Source: Nemertoderma westbladi (Eukaryota > Xenacoelomorpha > Nemertodermatida > Nemertodermatidae). From it: a stretch of 64,000 bases of DNA. This document shows positions 22,201 through 32,894 of this stretch, piece after piece. The stretch is taken from contig JAUCBJ010001005.1 in assembly GCA_032718475.1 (NCBI GenBank), forward strand, positions 1 to 64,000, given 5' to 3'. The notes beneath the pieces are model-generated. The model searched no databases. It was not told where the DNA came from and saw only the letters and a list, made by a program, of their open reading frames with translations. The translations under genes and the position numbers were made by a program. Within the stretch, counting starts at the first letter, position 1, and each line of letters opens with the position of its first letter.

Positions 22201-25200
22201 ATGCAGCGATTTGCTTGGTTAGTGGCCATATCTGTGGTAGTTTTATTCAGCTACATACTTGATGCAGCAGTAATCAAAGATGAACTCAGAGAGAGTGAAA
22301 AGGAACTCATTGTGGAAGCACATAACGAGATAAGGGCCGACTTCGACACAAAATTTGCCAACGGGGAGACACCTCCCGCCCCAAAACGGAAGCTTAGAAA
22401 TCTGGTTAGTTAAAAAAAGAATCTTAGTATATGTGTAAAATAATCGTTTTTATATAGAGTTTTTAATTTCTTTACCTTTAATAAATTGAATATTGTTTGT
22501 TTCAGAAATGGGATAATCGTCTTGCTAAAGAAGCCCAGAAGTTGGTTGATACTTGTGAGTTTAAACACCAGGAACATACCTTCAGAGGGGAAGCAGTTGG
22601 ACAAAACTTATACATGTGTAGTAAGTATGTAGGCCTACAGTAGGCCGGCCTACTGTCTCTTCTAGCACTCATTCTACTACAACCGTACATACAGTACAGT
22701 AGAAATAGAAAGAACGTAGCTGGTTGCTGTGGCGCACAACCAACATAATTTTCTGTCAGGTGACACTAGTGTAAGTAAACAAGTAAACAAAAGCAAACAG
22801 TCGGTTTCGGCCGAAGCCGGAGGCGACCCGAAGGCTCCTCTTTCGATAGCTGCTACCCGAATGTAGCGGGGGGCGCTACTACTATAACATTTATCTATCA
22901 TATCAGCATTATTATCGCTACTATCACAAGTAATTCAACTAACTGGTCCTCATTTTATTGACACAGGACCTTGGCGGGGCTCGAACCAACAACCAATAGA
23001 TTTTAGCCCGGCGCTTAACCAACTGAGCCACCCCTCTTGTACATAACCACACTACTGTAGTGTTATATAATTAACTATTTAGTTAAAACAAACAATGGCA
23101 TTTAAAGAAATCACAATCGTTGAAATTTTCCTCATCTCGATTTGTTTCCCCACCCCCGTACTGATTATTTAATTTATTTATATACAGTACGTACTGTAGG
23201 TAGAGACCTACAGTATACATATGATTAAGGCTCTTTTCATACAATTTTCATAAGGCCGCTCGTTTGGGCCGCAGTGATCCCACCATATGCTATAGAAATT
23301 ACTGCAAAGTAAATAGTTGCTCTGAGTTGCTGTACGAGCACATGTTAGTCTCAAGAGGCCAGCGTGTAGGCCTAAGGGACACTTCTTATGCAACATATTG
23401 GTGGATCAAGTTGGATAGTAGTTTACTACACGAATCTGAACAGAACTGAACCGAACTGCATCGAAAGCGTGGTGTGTAGAGGACGCCAAATGAAAGATAA
23501 TTTAAAAACAACCATCCATGCAGACAGGTGAAAATTAAATTTTGATTTGAATTTCATTTGGTCTTTTCATAGATTGTAAATTTAGTTGCGTATAAGTTGT
23601 CGCCAAATTAAGATTACTTTCTTCACATAAAACACGGGTGTACTGCTTTTACCAGTATGCCTACCGGTGGCAAATTGCCAATTGGTGTCGCTTTAGCCTC
23701 TCATAGGGTTAATGTTAAATTAATGCCTAGAAGTAAAAATTTTACTGTATACTGTGTACTGTATTCTGTACTGTACTGTACTGTATTCTTAAATTTGGTT
23801 TATTGTTTTGGTTAGAAATGCCTACCATTATATCCTACTACTTTTCTTTAAAATGTACCTTAAGTGGTGAATATCGAAATTAAATATTCGCGAAATTAAG
23901 TTAATATGTTAAAATAGGCTAAATCAACACCCCAATTGGTAATATGCTATGTCAGTACTATCCGAACCTGTTGTTTAAAATCACCCAAGATTAATAATCA
24001 AGTTTATTTCCTTTGTATTAATTAGCACTAGTATAATCGCATTGGATAAATTGAATTTATAACTTGTTAACTAAGTGTGTACCGGTATGTAAACTGTGAA
24101 ACTTTTGAGGTAAATTTAATTTAATAAAATTTGTGTTGCAGGAACTAGTTGTCCCTTCAGACATTGTCTTGGCGAAAATGCAGTTAAAATAGTTTCCGAG
24201 TGGTTTAGAGAAATTCGCGCCCATCCTCAGTGGCAAGAGATAAACGAAAATGATTTGGCGATCAGCGGGAACTATACTCAGGTAATGATTCACTAGACAT
24301 GGCACCCCCTCCCACTGGTGCCTAACAAAATATAAACGTATCTTCATTCTTCATCCTTTAAGATGCGTTTCAAGAAAGTCATGGGCTTAGCCACCATGCT
24401 TATTCACAAAGCACAAGATTGTGCACAGGATGGTCATCACGGCGAAAGCAATGTCCTGCAAAGCGGAGACGGCTTTGTTCTAGTGTCAAGCTTGGGGGAA
24501 CCAATGAGACACCTCCAATGTTATAGTGTCTGGTTGGAGATGTGTGCATTGTACTTAACACAGTGAACCCGGCGTAGAATTCTTTTGAATGTACCATCCA
24601 GAGATTTTGTGTCTTCGGCAGTTAGAGTCCAGCATGGACTCCCATATAGGAGTACTGTACTGGAACTACTGCTGCTCTAAATAATCGGACCTTAAGTTTC
24701 TGATGAATTCTGTGTGACTTCCAAATCCTGGAAAGCCCAAATCCCGAATGGATGACGTGAGACTGGCCCTTGGCATGCCGTACTGTATGGCCTGCCAACC
24801 TGAATAAACCCGTCGGAATAGACGTTCGCAGTCAATGTAGCTGCAACTTCAGCCAAACACTGTGTAGTGGGTGAAGCGGGAATACTATTGTACCATTATG
24901 CCCATTAATTTTAGGCTGGTCATCATGTGGGCATGAAGGCCGCCTGATGGTTTAATAAAGCCAATACAACTCTGCTTCAGCCACGTTCTTCGCTTCATGA
25001 AGATACAGTATAGCTGTCGCTTAACGTACAGTAGGCCGCGCTTTATGGTTTCCTGTAGATAAATAATTCTACAGTATGTAGGTAAATAATTCTACAGTAT
25101 GTAGGTCTACTGTCTCATTAAAATATCGTAAAACTATGTCCTACTGTACCGTTGGTACAGTAGGTATGTAGCATACCTGATTTCTCTGTGTTATGATAAC

Positions 25201-25364
25201 ATAATGATAACAATTATATTACTTTTTAGATGATGTGGGAGAATACCAGAAAGGTGGGGTGCGCTATTAAAACATGTGGGGAGTACAAACGATACGCGTT
25301 CGCAGCGTGCGATTATTACCCAGCAGGGAACGTGATTGGAGAATTTCCGTACCGAACCAAATGA
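22201..25364 (+). CDS. CAP/SCP (PR-1/Ag5-type) secreted protein, 4 exons, 197 aa
   Basis: Exons 22201-22404, 22506-22620, 24142-24281 and 25230-25364 join in phase (donors GTTAGT, GTAAGT, GTAATG; acceptors TTTCAG, TTGCAG, TTTTAG) to 197 residues. A signal peptide covers about residues 1-23 (MQRFAWLVAISVVVLFSYIL). The CAP domain follows: VEAHNEIR, CEFKH (His89), WFREI (Glu130), the CAP1-like motif GNYTQMMW (149-156) and the CAP2-like CDYYPAGN (180-187). Two of four usual tetrad positions are changed: the GEN motif is GQN (Gln101) and the GHYTQ motif is GNYTQ (Asn150). CAP proteins are extracellular with varied roles, so the specific role here is unknown. Intron 2 holds a SINE and intron 3 a LINE fragment. 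A second copy lies upstream (exons 10338 and 18547). Confidence 0.88.
22776..23034 (-). mobile_element. tRNA-derived SINE (reverse), in intron 2 of the CAP gene
   Basis: Reverse copy of the 21503-21738 family. The minus strand starts GGGGTGGCTCAGTTGGTTAAGCG (ending at 23034), has the B-box GGTTCGAGCCCC, a diverged central part, the shared TCGGCTTCGGCCG-type 3' segment and a degenerate tetranucleotide tail near 22776-22795. Confidence 0.82.
23035..24141 (+). other. Remainder of CAP intron 2
   Basis: No gene seen. It holds (TACTG)n-like runs near 23750-23785 and the 19-mer GTTTATTGTTTTGGTTAGA near 23798 that recurs at about 31329 and 31911. Confidence 0.45.
24357..24860 (-). mobile_element. 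LINE 3' fragment in CAP intron 3
   Basis: The minus strand reads LRFAGHCFRRDDHPVHNLVL near 24405-24465, preceded upstream by decayed frames with YMGV-like and VPSK/MVHSKEF phrases typical of the RT tail. It is the same family as 19870-20125 and has multiple stops. Confidence 0.65.
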
Positions 25365-26365
25365 TAAACTTTTATGGAACCTATATGTTTAGAACTACTG
25401 TAGATTAAAAGGACTAACTTTATCTTGGTGGTGGATAGCAGTGTGGACATTAAATTAGGGAGGTGAGAGGTTCGTCATTTTGAGTCATGGGTAAAATGGT
25501 CCCTTAGAAAATTGTCAAAACTACAGTAGCATACACAGTTGTTGAATTTCTAATGATCGTATTTTTCACAACCATGGAATTAAATCGGAAAGAGAAAATC
25601 GCAATCGAATTAGGTGACCATTATACAGTAGATTAGGGTGGCCTAAAATCATTAAGAAATTCTTCGGAAATATCGAAATTCCTATGTCAACTGGTTTCAG
25701 AGATATCAATAATTCCAGAATTCAGAAGAAACCCCGAGAAATTATACAGGATAACGAATATAAAAAGTGACACAAAATGCCCCCCCCCCCCCCCCCCCCC
25801 CTCCCCCTACTCTAACAGTCAATATTGTATGGTGTGGGCTGCAGATGGTCTGATAGTGCAGTAGTGGGTTAGGCCTACCACTCGACCTACACTGTACTGT
25901 CAGACTGTACGACGTGTACTCGTTGTTGCTCATTGTTGCTGGTTGTTTACTTTATCATTGCTCGTTGTTGCCATGGTTGCTCATTGCTGCTCTTTGTTGC
26001 TCATTGTTGCTCATTGTTGCTGGTTGTTTACTTTATCATTGCTCGTTGTTGCCATGGTTGCTCATTGTTGCTCGTTGTACATTTTAGCACCTATACAGTA
26101 ACTTCACACTTATGACTAGCACTACCTGACTACTGCACTAGCATCTACAGATCTAACTGGCGAATCTGACATTGTAACTGGGAGAGTGGTAACTGCCAGA
26201 CAACTCACCTGCCAGCATGCAGGTGCAGCTGTTGTATCCTACAACTGCTTACATCAGTACCGGTACATGGGTAGGTCAGTACATCCAACATCAGTAGGTC
26301 AGTCAGTCAGTAGGTACCGGTACCGCTACTGCACTGGTAAGCCGGCAGCCCGTCAGATAGAAATA
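25365..26365. other. Region between CAP gene and ALG13: poly-C tract and a TTGCTC-rich minisatellite
   Basis: The CAP 3' flank (25380-25500) is shared with copy 1. 25780-25801 is a C homopolymer. 25920-26080 contains a roughly 80-bp unit duplicated in tandem (GTTGCTGGTTGTTTACTTTATCATTG occurs twice). The open frame upstream of the ALG13 Met at 26366 is low-complexity and not supported as coding. Confidence 0.55.
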
Positions 26366-26863
26366 ATGAACAATGGAAAACGTTTATTAGTGACAGTTGG
26401 CACGACTAAGTTCGCCGATTTGATAACAACTATCTGTTCGCCGCGTGTTTGTAAAGAACTTGAGATCCTGAAATTTACCAGAGTAGTTTTACAATATGGA
26501 AATGGCCCGAAACCGCTCCTTCCTGAAACCTCTAGACTAGATATAAGATGTTATAACTTTAAACCGTCACTTAGGGAAGATATGCAGAATGCAGATCTGA
26601 TAATCAGTCATGCTGGAGCTGGGAGTTGTTTAGAGTCGCTTTCACTTGGCAAGCAACTTATTGTAGTTGTAAATGATAAACTTATGGATAACCACCAGCT
26701 GGAACTTGCTAAACAATTTGCTTCGGAGGGATATCTAACATATTGTAATTGTGATAACCTTGGCGATACTCTAAAGCAATTTAACATTTCCAAATTAACT
26801 CCTTTCGTTTCTGGTGACACAAGTCTATTTTCTAAGCATATGGATTCAGTTATTGGGTTTTAA
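26366..26863 (+). CDS. ALG13: ALG13: UDP-GlcNAc transferase subunit (165 aa), intronless
   Basis: Catalytic subunit that, with membrane partner ALG14, adds the second GlcNAc to GlcNAc-PP-dolichol on the cytosolic ER face in N-glycan assembly. The N-terminus LLVTVGTTKFADLI fits the start of the family. The GT28-type C-terminal site is clear in SHAGAGSCLESLSLGKQLIV and NDKLMDNHQLELA. The ATG at 26366 was chosen because the frame upstream (to 26186) is repeat-derived; this gives 165 residues, the usual length of the short animal form. The frame is intact with no intron. No poly-A tail or flanking duplication was seen, so it may be a genuine intronless gene or an old retrocopy. Confidence 0.9.
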   Translation: MNNGKRLLVTVGTTKFADLITTICSPRVCKELEILKFTRVVLQYGNGPKPLLPETSRLDIRCYNFKPSLREDMQNADLIISHAGAGSCLESLSLGKQLIVVVNDKLMDNHQLELAKQFASEGYLTYCNCDNLGDTLKQFNISKLTPFVSGDTSLFSKHMDSVIGF

Positions 26864-26956
26864 TTTAGGCCTACTGCTGACTTTGAACCGATTTCAGGAT
26901 TTAACGTTAACGTTATACCTACCGGTACTGCCTACGGTCTTCGGACGGAGTACATA

Positions 26957-28207
26957 GGGTAAACTGGGGTGAAGTGAGCTACTTTTGTAGTTTTTCGTGT
27001 TTTAAAAATAGTTACTTTCTCATTGCAGCATTGAGGAAATACCAATGTATTCCGTTGTGCACTACATTATTGCTCTAAACAATCTCACAAAAATTATAAC
27101 ATAATTTGCCTATTAAATAGTCAAATTATACCTTTTGTTTAGAGCACACAAGTCTGCAAGTAGCTCAATTTACCCCACTCATGGGGCAAAGTGAGCTAGC
27201 TCTAAAATCATTTGAAAAACCATTTAACCCCAATCAGTGATTGCCTTATGAAAAAATCAAGAGATAATTTGCCTATTAAATAGGCAGATTATTTATTTTT
27301 TTTGATATTTCGAATAGCTCACTTTACCCCACTCAGAGGCAAAGTGAGCTTCCCTCAAAAATGAGGTCTAAAACCATTTTCATTGTACCCCATTTAGTAA
27401 TTTTCTGGGGGTAAAGTGAACCATTTTTCATGTTTTTAAAAAATAGATAAACATACAGTAGGCTATACAGCTATAGGCCAACGAATTATGAATTATAGAA
27501 CATTACAAAATTATTAGGCCCTATTATAAATCTAAATAACCAACAAACAAACAATAAACCTGAATACAGTAGACCTAGTAGTGGAAATTGTAGTACTACT
27601 GGTACTAATCTGCAGGCCTAAGACGTTTATTTATTAGACCGACCTCGGGCCTGACCTGACTGCTAAAACCTAGAGTTAGGGCCTACCCGACATCCAAACA
27701 ACATTCTGTTACAAATTAAGAGATAATAATAAAATATAAAATTTTCTAAAACATAAACAGCACCAAAATTTCAATAGCTCACTTTACCCCATTGCCAATA
27801 TATTTAAGGGGTAAAGTGAACCAAATTAATTAATTAATTAAGTAAATAATTAGTTGTCGAATGACAAAAATTGCACGGGATATCTCAAGTATCACGTATT
27901 TGCCATTATTTGCGGTAATGACAACACTCTACCTTAAATCGTTGTTTATTATTTTGTATTTTAAAATCAATAACCAAAAAGTTTGTATGCATGAATTTTC
28001 AACTTTTTTTTTCATATTTTGTAAAAAATTTAATTGCTTCGAAATTTCAAACTGTCGTAAGTTATTTTGTACATTAGATCAAAGCTAGGATATTTGTAGA
28101 CATTATAATGATTTTAGAGAATGGCAATAATAAAAATTTCTATATTTAAAAAAATAAATTAAAAAATAGCTCACTTTACCCCTAGCTCACTTCACCCCAC
28201 TTTACCC
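26957..28207. mobile_element. Non-autonomous mariner-like element (1251 bp), TA target duplication
   Basis: Inverted termini GGGTAAACTGGGGTGAAGTG (left) and its near-perfect complement ending CACTTTACCC (right) are each preceded or followed by TA (26955-26956, 28208-28209). The interior is AT-rich with no transposase and several internal copies of the terminal phrase in both orientations (GGGGTAAAGTGAGCT or its complement near 27173, 27312, 27782, 28170). Assignment to Tc1/mariner rests on the TA duplication and termini only. Confidence 0.78.
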
Positions 28208-28429
28208 TACCTATTGTCAGATTGTCCTATTACAGTATTACTCTGTTACACGTTACAGTATTATTCTCGCTGTACCGGTACTTTACCATAACTGCATAAC
28301 CTGAAGTCGTGCGAGCTGCAAGAGCCAACTTTTTACAATTACGCTGTTGGGTTAGTGGATGGCTTATTACAGAAGGCTATTCAGGTATTATATACATGTA
28401 CAATATAATATAATATAATATAAATATGG

Positions 28430-29057
28430 CGGTCAGCCTAAACACCCAACTACACCCAACTTTCACCCAACTACACCCAACTACACCCAAAACTACACCC
28501 ACACAGTTCCACCCCACTACACCCAATTTCCACTGCACTTCCACTTCCACTCTGCATCCAACTTACACCAAACTATACCTACTGTATGGCACCAAATATT
28601 TAACAAATTATTATTAAATCAACATCCCAAAATTACAGCATCCATAATGAAACCCCACATCGCCAAGTGATCCACATTAAAGCCCGATGGGAAACCCCAC
28701 TTGGGATCCGACTATGTAGCAACACACCTAAAGGGTGTGACATATTCCCATTTATTTTCATAATTGCAGGGCAGTGATGGCAAAATACAGTACGAGTACA
28801 TGCAACTGTTAAAAGTTCATATATCAGCAATTCCTCAAAGAAGTTCAGAGTTTGTTACTTTAGGCTACATATTGTAATTTGTGGAATTTTGGTGCCATAC
28901 AGTATAGTTTGGTGTAAGTTGGATGCTGTTGGGTTGAAGTTGGGTGTAGTTGCAGAGTTGGGTGGAAGTTTGGTGTAGTTGGGTGGTATAGTTGGGTGTA
29001 CAGTAGTTGGTGAAAGTTGGGTGTAGTTGGATGAAAGTTGGGTGTTTAGGCTGACCC
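28430..29057. mobile_element. Foldback/Mutator-like non-autonomous element (628 bp), 9-bp target duplication
   Basis: Long inverted ends (about 150-190 bp) made of CAACTACACC-type minisatellite: the left begins CGGTCAGCCTAAACACCCAAC and the right ends GGGTGTTTAGGCTGACCC. A perfect 9-bp duplication TAAATATGG flanks it (28421-28429 and 29058-29066). Long TIRs with a 9-bp duplication fit Mutator-like elements. No transposase is present. Confidence 0.85.
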
Positions 29058-29066
29058 TAAATATGG

Positions 29067-30479
29067 GGGTTAGGGCCTATTACAGTATTATAGTACAGGA
29101 GTCATGTCATGCTGTAATCTTTGTCCAATTTTGATTGTATTTGTTATTACTTTAGCTCTAGACTAACTAGCGCTAGCATCGGGGGCACTGACATTTTAAG
29201 CTACTAAGTGAGCTTGAGCTCAGGGCTACTAACTAAGGACAGTCTCTTGGCTTGACACGCTTGTAGTTATAAGAGGCAATAAGCCTATATTCTCCGAATA
29301 TGGAATACCGGTAGGCCTACTGTAATCAGCTGTCTTTTTTTCTGTGAAAGAATCTTTGTGGCTCAGTGGCTGGCTTCTGGCTACTCGATAGTTAACAATA
29401 TCATATTTATCCCAAAAACACTAAATATGAAGTCATCAGTCACTCGGATGTTTTATCTGTTTATCGCGGTGAAATTTGTATCCCGTTATCATTTAGCCTA
29501 CCGGGACCTCTTTTTCCTTTGCTACATTAAATGACACAAGCACACAATCAGATATTGTTAACGTCCCTACATTGAAACAATTTAAGACTTATCTGTTATA
29601 CGTTGATTTTAGTTCATATATTAAATTTAACCGACTAACCGTATGTAACTGTGATTAGACCTATGTCAGTATTTACATTCATTTTATATTTTTAAACTTT
29701 TTACTGAACTACTTAAACGGTCATGTGTAAACCAACTAGTCAATTTGTATCGTGTATATTTTTAAACAGATGTGTTACATTATTGTTTATTTACATTGTG
29801 CTCGAGATGTCTCCTTACATCTAAATAATATAATAATGTGTAATATAAATAATAATAAATCATTCTCATTCATATGGGACTGTAATTAATTGTAATAAGC
29901 TATGCGCAATTGATTAGGCTGAATATAAGTTTTGAACTGAAAACTAATGTGTTTCGTTTATTATTTTTTAAATAAAATTAGGCAATAAAAGTCAAAATCC
30001 AAAATTTATATGAAATAAGTTAAAGAAAGGATAGTCCCTGAGTCAATGTCGAAGTTACAAACATTAAACCACGAAACCGGAATCCATTAGCTAAATCAAT
30101 ATGATTTATGATATTCTGGTATATATTTTAATAATGTAATTGCCGTAATTGCAGTATATCGATCGTCTCCCTTTTTTAAGGCATTAATAAACACAGTGAT
30201 GTTTGTTAAATATTGTACTAGTACCTCCATCACAACTGATAAATTGATGAAAAAATATCGCAATGTCTGTTAACTTTCTATCTTAACAGGAACCATCTGT
30301 AAAGTGATTGCCTACCCCTACATTACAAGCAAGTTTAAGTAAATATATATCTAAATATTTATTAGGCCTACTCTTTTAAATGTAGCATTATCTAACCAGT
30401 TAGTTAAATTTATATATAAATATACAATTGATTAGCTTTGGGCTGCTGATACCTACTTTTGTAATTTATATTAATAATA
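29067..30479. other. Region upstream of the SMIM15-like gene
   Basis: AT-rich, no ORF of note. It would contain the promoter and 5' UTR of the ORF at 30480; no specific motif can be defended. Confidence 0.4.
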
Positions 30480-30797
30480 ATGGGGGATAGCGGTGGAGAC
30501 AATATTTCCGGGTCCCCAGAGACCGTGGCGGGAAACCAAACTGACATGGACTACCAGACTCAACTGAAGGAGACCGCCAGGGTCTGGCTGAGATACGTAA
30601 TAGAGTGGGCTGCGACCGACCCCTACGGGTTCGTGTGTAGCATTCTCATATGTTTTGCCCCGTTGATGTTAATTTCGGCTTTATTGTCGTGGAAGATGTT
30701 GAAATCCTTAGAAAATAACGATAAAAAAGGGAAGCGGAAGGCGAAAAAGGACAGTAATATTGCCAGATCGCGTGGGCGTACGAAAAAAACTGACTAG
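30480..30797 (+). CDS. SMIM15: Small integral membrane protein 15-like (105 aa)
   Basis: A single-exon ORF with one transmembrane segment. The stretch RYVIEWAATDPYGFVCSIL followed by PLMLISALLSWKML matches the hallmark of SMIM15 (an EWAxxDPYGF motif before the membrane helix, SAVLSWK after it). The membrane helix spans about residues 50-72, followed by a Lys/Arg-rich cytosolic-type tail. The protein is longer than the ~74-residue vertebrate form because of an N-terminal extension; an internal Met at residue 23 (ATG 30546) would give the usual length and could be the true start. Molecular function is not established for the family. Codons are GC-richer than the surrounding DNA, supporting coding status. 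Confidence 0.82.
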   Translation: MGDSGGDNISGSPETVAGNQTDMDYQTQLKETARVWLRYVIEWAATDPYGFVCSILICFAPLMLISALLSWKMLKSLENNDKKGKRKAKKDSNIARSRGRTKKTD

Positions 30798-32894
30798 AGA
30801 CAAATTCGAACAGCGCCGTTCGATTGGTTAGGGGCCCTCCGGTAGAATCAGTTATTTATTTATTAAATCTAGGCCTTTAATATAATTCCATTCGCTACCG
30901 AAACGATCGTTCTTGGTATATTTTTTGTATTTTCGTTTGTTGTTTAATTAATCCGAAATCGATGAGCCTTATATTGAATGGATTATTGACTATTTATTAT
31001 AGTATATTTTACGACGATGTGTTATGTATTCACACATAGACCAGGAATTGGCTGCAACATCGTTATTGTTACTGGTATAACGTTTACGTTATATGTTGTT
31101 ATATACGTTATATAGTGTAAAGTAATTAGTAATTACCGCCTTCGCCAGTGTTTATAATTTGTTATACAGACATAATATTATCTTGTTATTGAATACAAAC
31201 GATAAGAATGGTACCGGACCGGTATACATTGTCGTTTTTAACACTTAAACCGGAAGATTTTACGTTATTTCATTAAGTGTTTTATAGCGTTTATTTCTGT
31301 CTTATAAACCTGTATAAATACTTATTCGTTTATTGTTTTGGTTAGATTCAGCCCTTCTGTAAACTGTGGTTTTGGTGAAAAACCTGGTATTCTTCACATG
31401 GGGGTAACTGCAAAGTGAAATATAACGGCAGAAAGTCTGGTATTCTTCAATGGGACTAATGAATCGCTTAGAAACAATCGACTTATAACATGTCTAAATA
31501 GTATTCACCATTACTCTAACGTGGATAGCCACTGTAAGATTGTTTACCGTACAGTTGTTATAGTAACAGCAGCAATTTAGTTGCATAATTTATGTGAATC
31601 CATCTCTATAACTAAAGATTACCATAATTGGGTGATTAATTAATTATTAAGCATTTGGAAACAAGATAAATTGGCATAATGTAACAAAATTACGTACTCG
31701 TACATCATTGCATGAAAATGGGAAGATGTTCAGTCTCATATAGACGCTTGCTTATTTATTGTTTATTAAACATCTCTCATTGCGCTCGTTCGTTAACGAA
31801 TTACACTGGGTCATAACGCTGAAAAAGTGTTACTTTTACAAAATGACGTAAGTAGGTTACGCCAATGCTACTATTTATTATATTTCGAGACTGTATCCTA
31901 TGGAGTTTCGTTTATTGTTTTGGTTAGAATAACATTTCATTCTATTTAATAAATACACCATATTCTCGAACATTTTTTTTTATCTCATAAGTAGCAGAAG
32001 CTGGGCAAATATGCAAACACCACGGCATGGTAAGGAATATAGTGTCGTTATTCAGGTACCAGCACCCCCCCCCCCCCCCCCTCCAATAAATCTTAATGAG
32101 ATTACATGAAATTTTAAATAGAGATAGTTCCACCACCCTCCTCCTCCGTGGGTGAGCCAGAATTGTTATTTTTGCTTTCATTCTTTAGCTACAAGCGTTT
32201 AAAAAGATGTCTCCAGCGATATCACACCAGTTACACCGCAGTTATTCTTCAACCTTATAGTGATTTATTGGTACTGATGGAAAGCTGGCGATGTAAGGAT
32301 TCCAAATATGTAACATAATCTGAATTTCGTTTAAAAATAGCTGAGATATGGGCGTTCAAAAGTTGTTTGGTTTTGTATCTGCGCGAGGCTATTTTATTCT
32401 ATTAATTAAAAATACCATATTCTAGAACATTTTGGGGCGAGCCACGAAAGTTAGCGAGCTTAGCATCGGGTAGTAACACTAACTCAATCGGTGTGTCTGT
32501 TGATCTGTTATTCCTTTATGTCAAATTTTAAACGTCAATAACTCGGCCAATCGTCGATGATGAAATCTAACAAAACTTGGTACACAGTTTTTTGGCAAAA
32601 GTTTAGAAATTTTCCAAGTTGAATTTGCGTGTGGCCTTCGAGAAGCTAAGAAAATAGCAGTTAATTAAGTTGATTTAGGGTAAAAACAGCATTTTCAACA
32701 TGACTTTTAATGTAAATTAATTATTTTATAGTTAGAGATATAAATAATTATACTTAAAAATTATACAGCTGTAAACCCCATATCCCATTCCATTATAGTT
32801 TTTAATTAGTTCAAGTAATTTGCTTTAAGAAATGTGTTTTTAATTGATCAAACGTAATTAAATTTTCAAAATGCTCACTCTATACTTCCACCTC
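30798..32894. other. 3' flank of SMIM15-like gene and intergenic repeats
   Basis: No gene seen. It contains two copies of the 19-mer GTTTATTGTTTTGGTTAGA (about 31329, 31911), a 17-base C run (32065-32081) and a GGGGCGAGCCACGAAAG repeat fragment (32432-32600). It ends at the BEL-B 3' LTR; the 5 bases before the LTR are ACCTC. Confidence 0.5.

Noticed and set aside
26186-26365. N-terminal extension of ALG13
   Set aside because: The added frame is made of ACCGGTACC/AGTCAGT repeats; family proteins start at the Met at 26366.
28426-28617. Thr/Pro-rich ORF
   Set aside because: Translation of the CAACTACACC minisatellite in a foldback element end.
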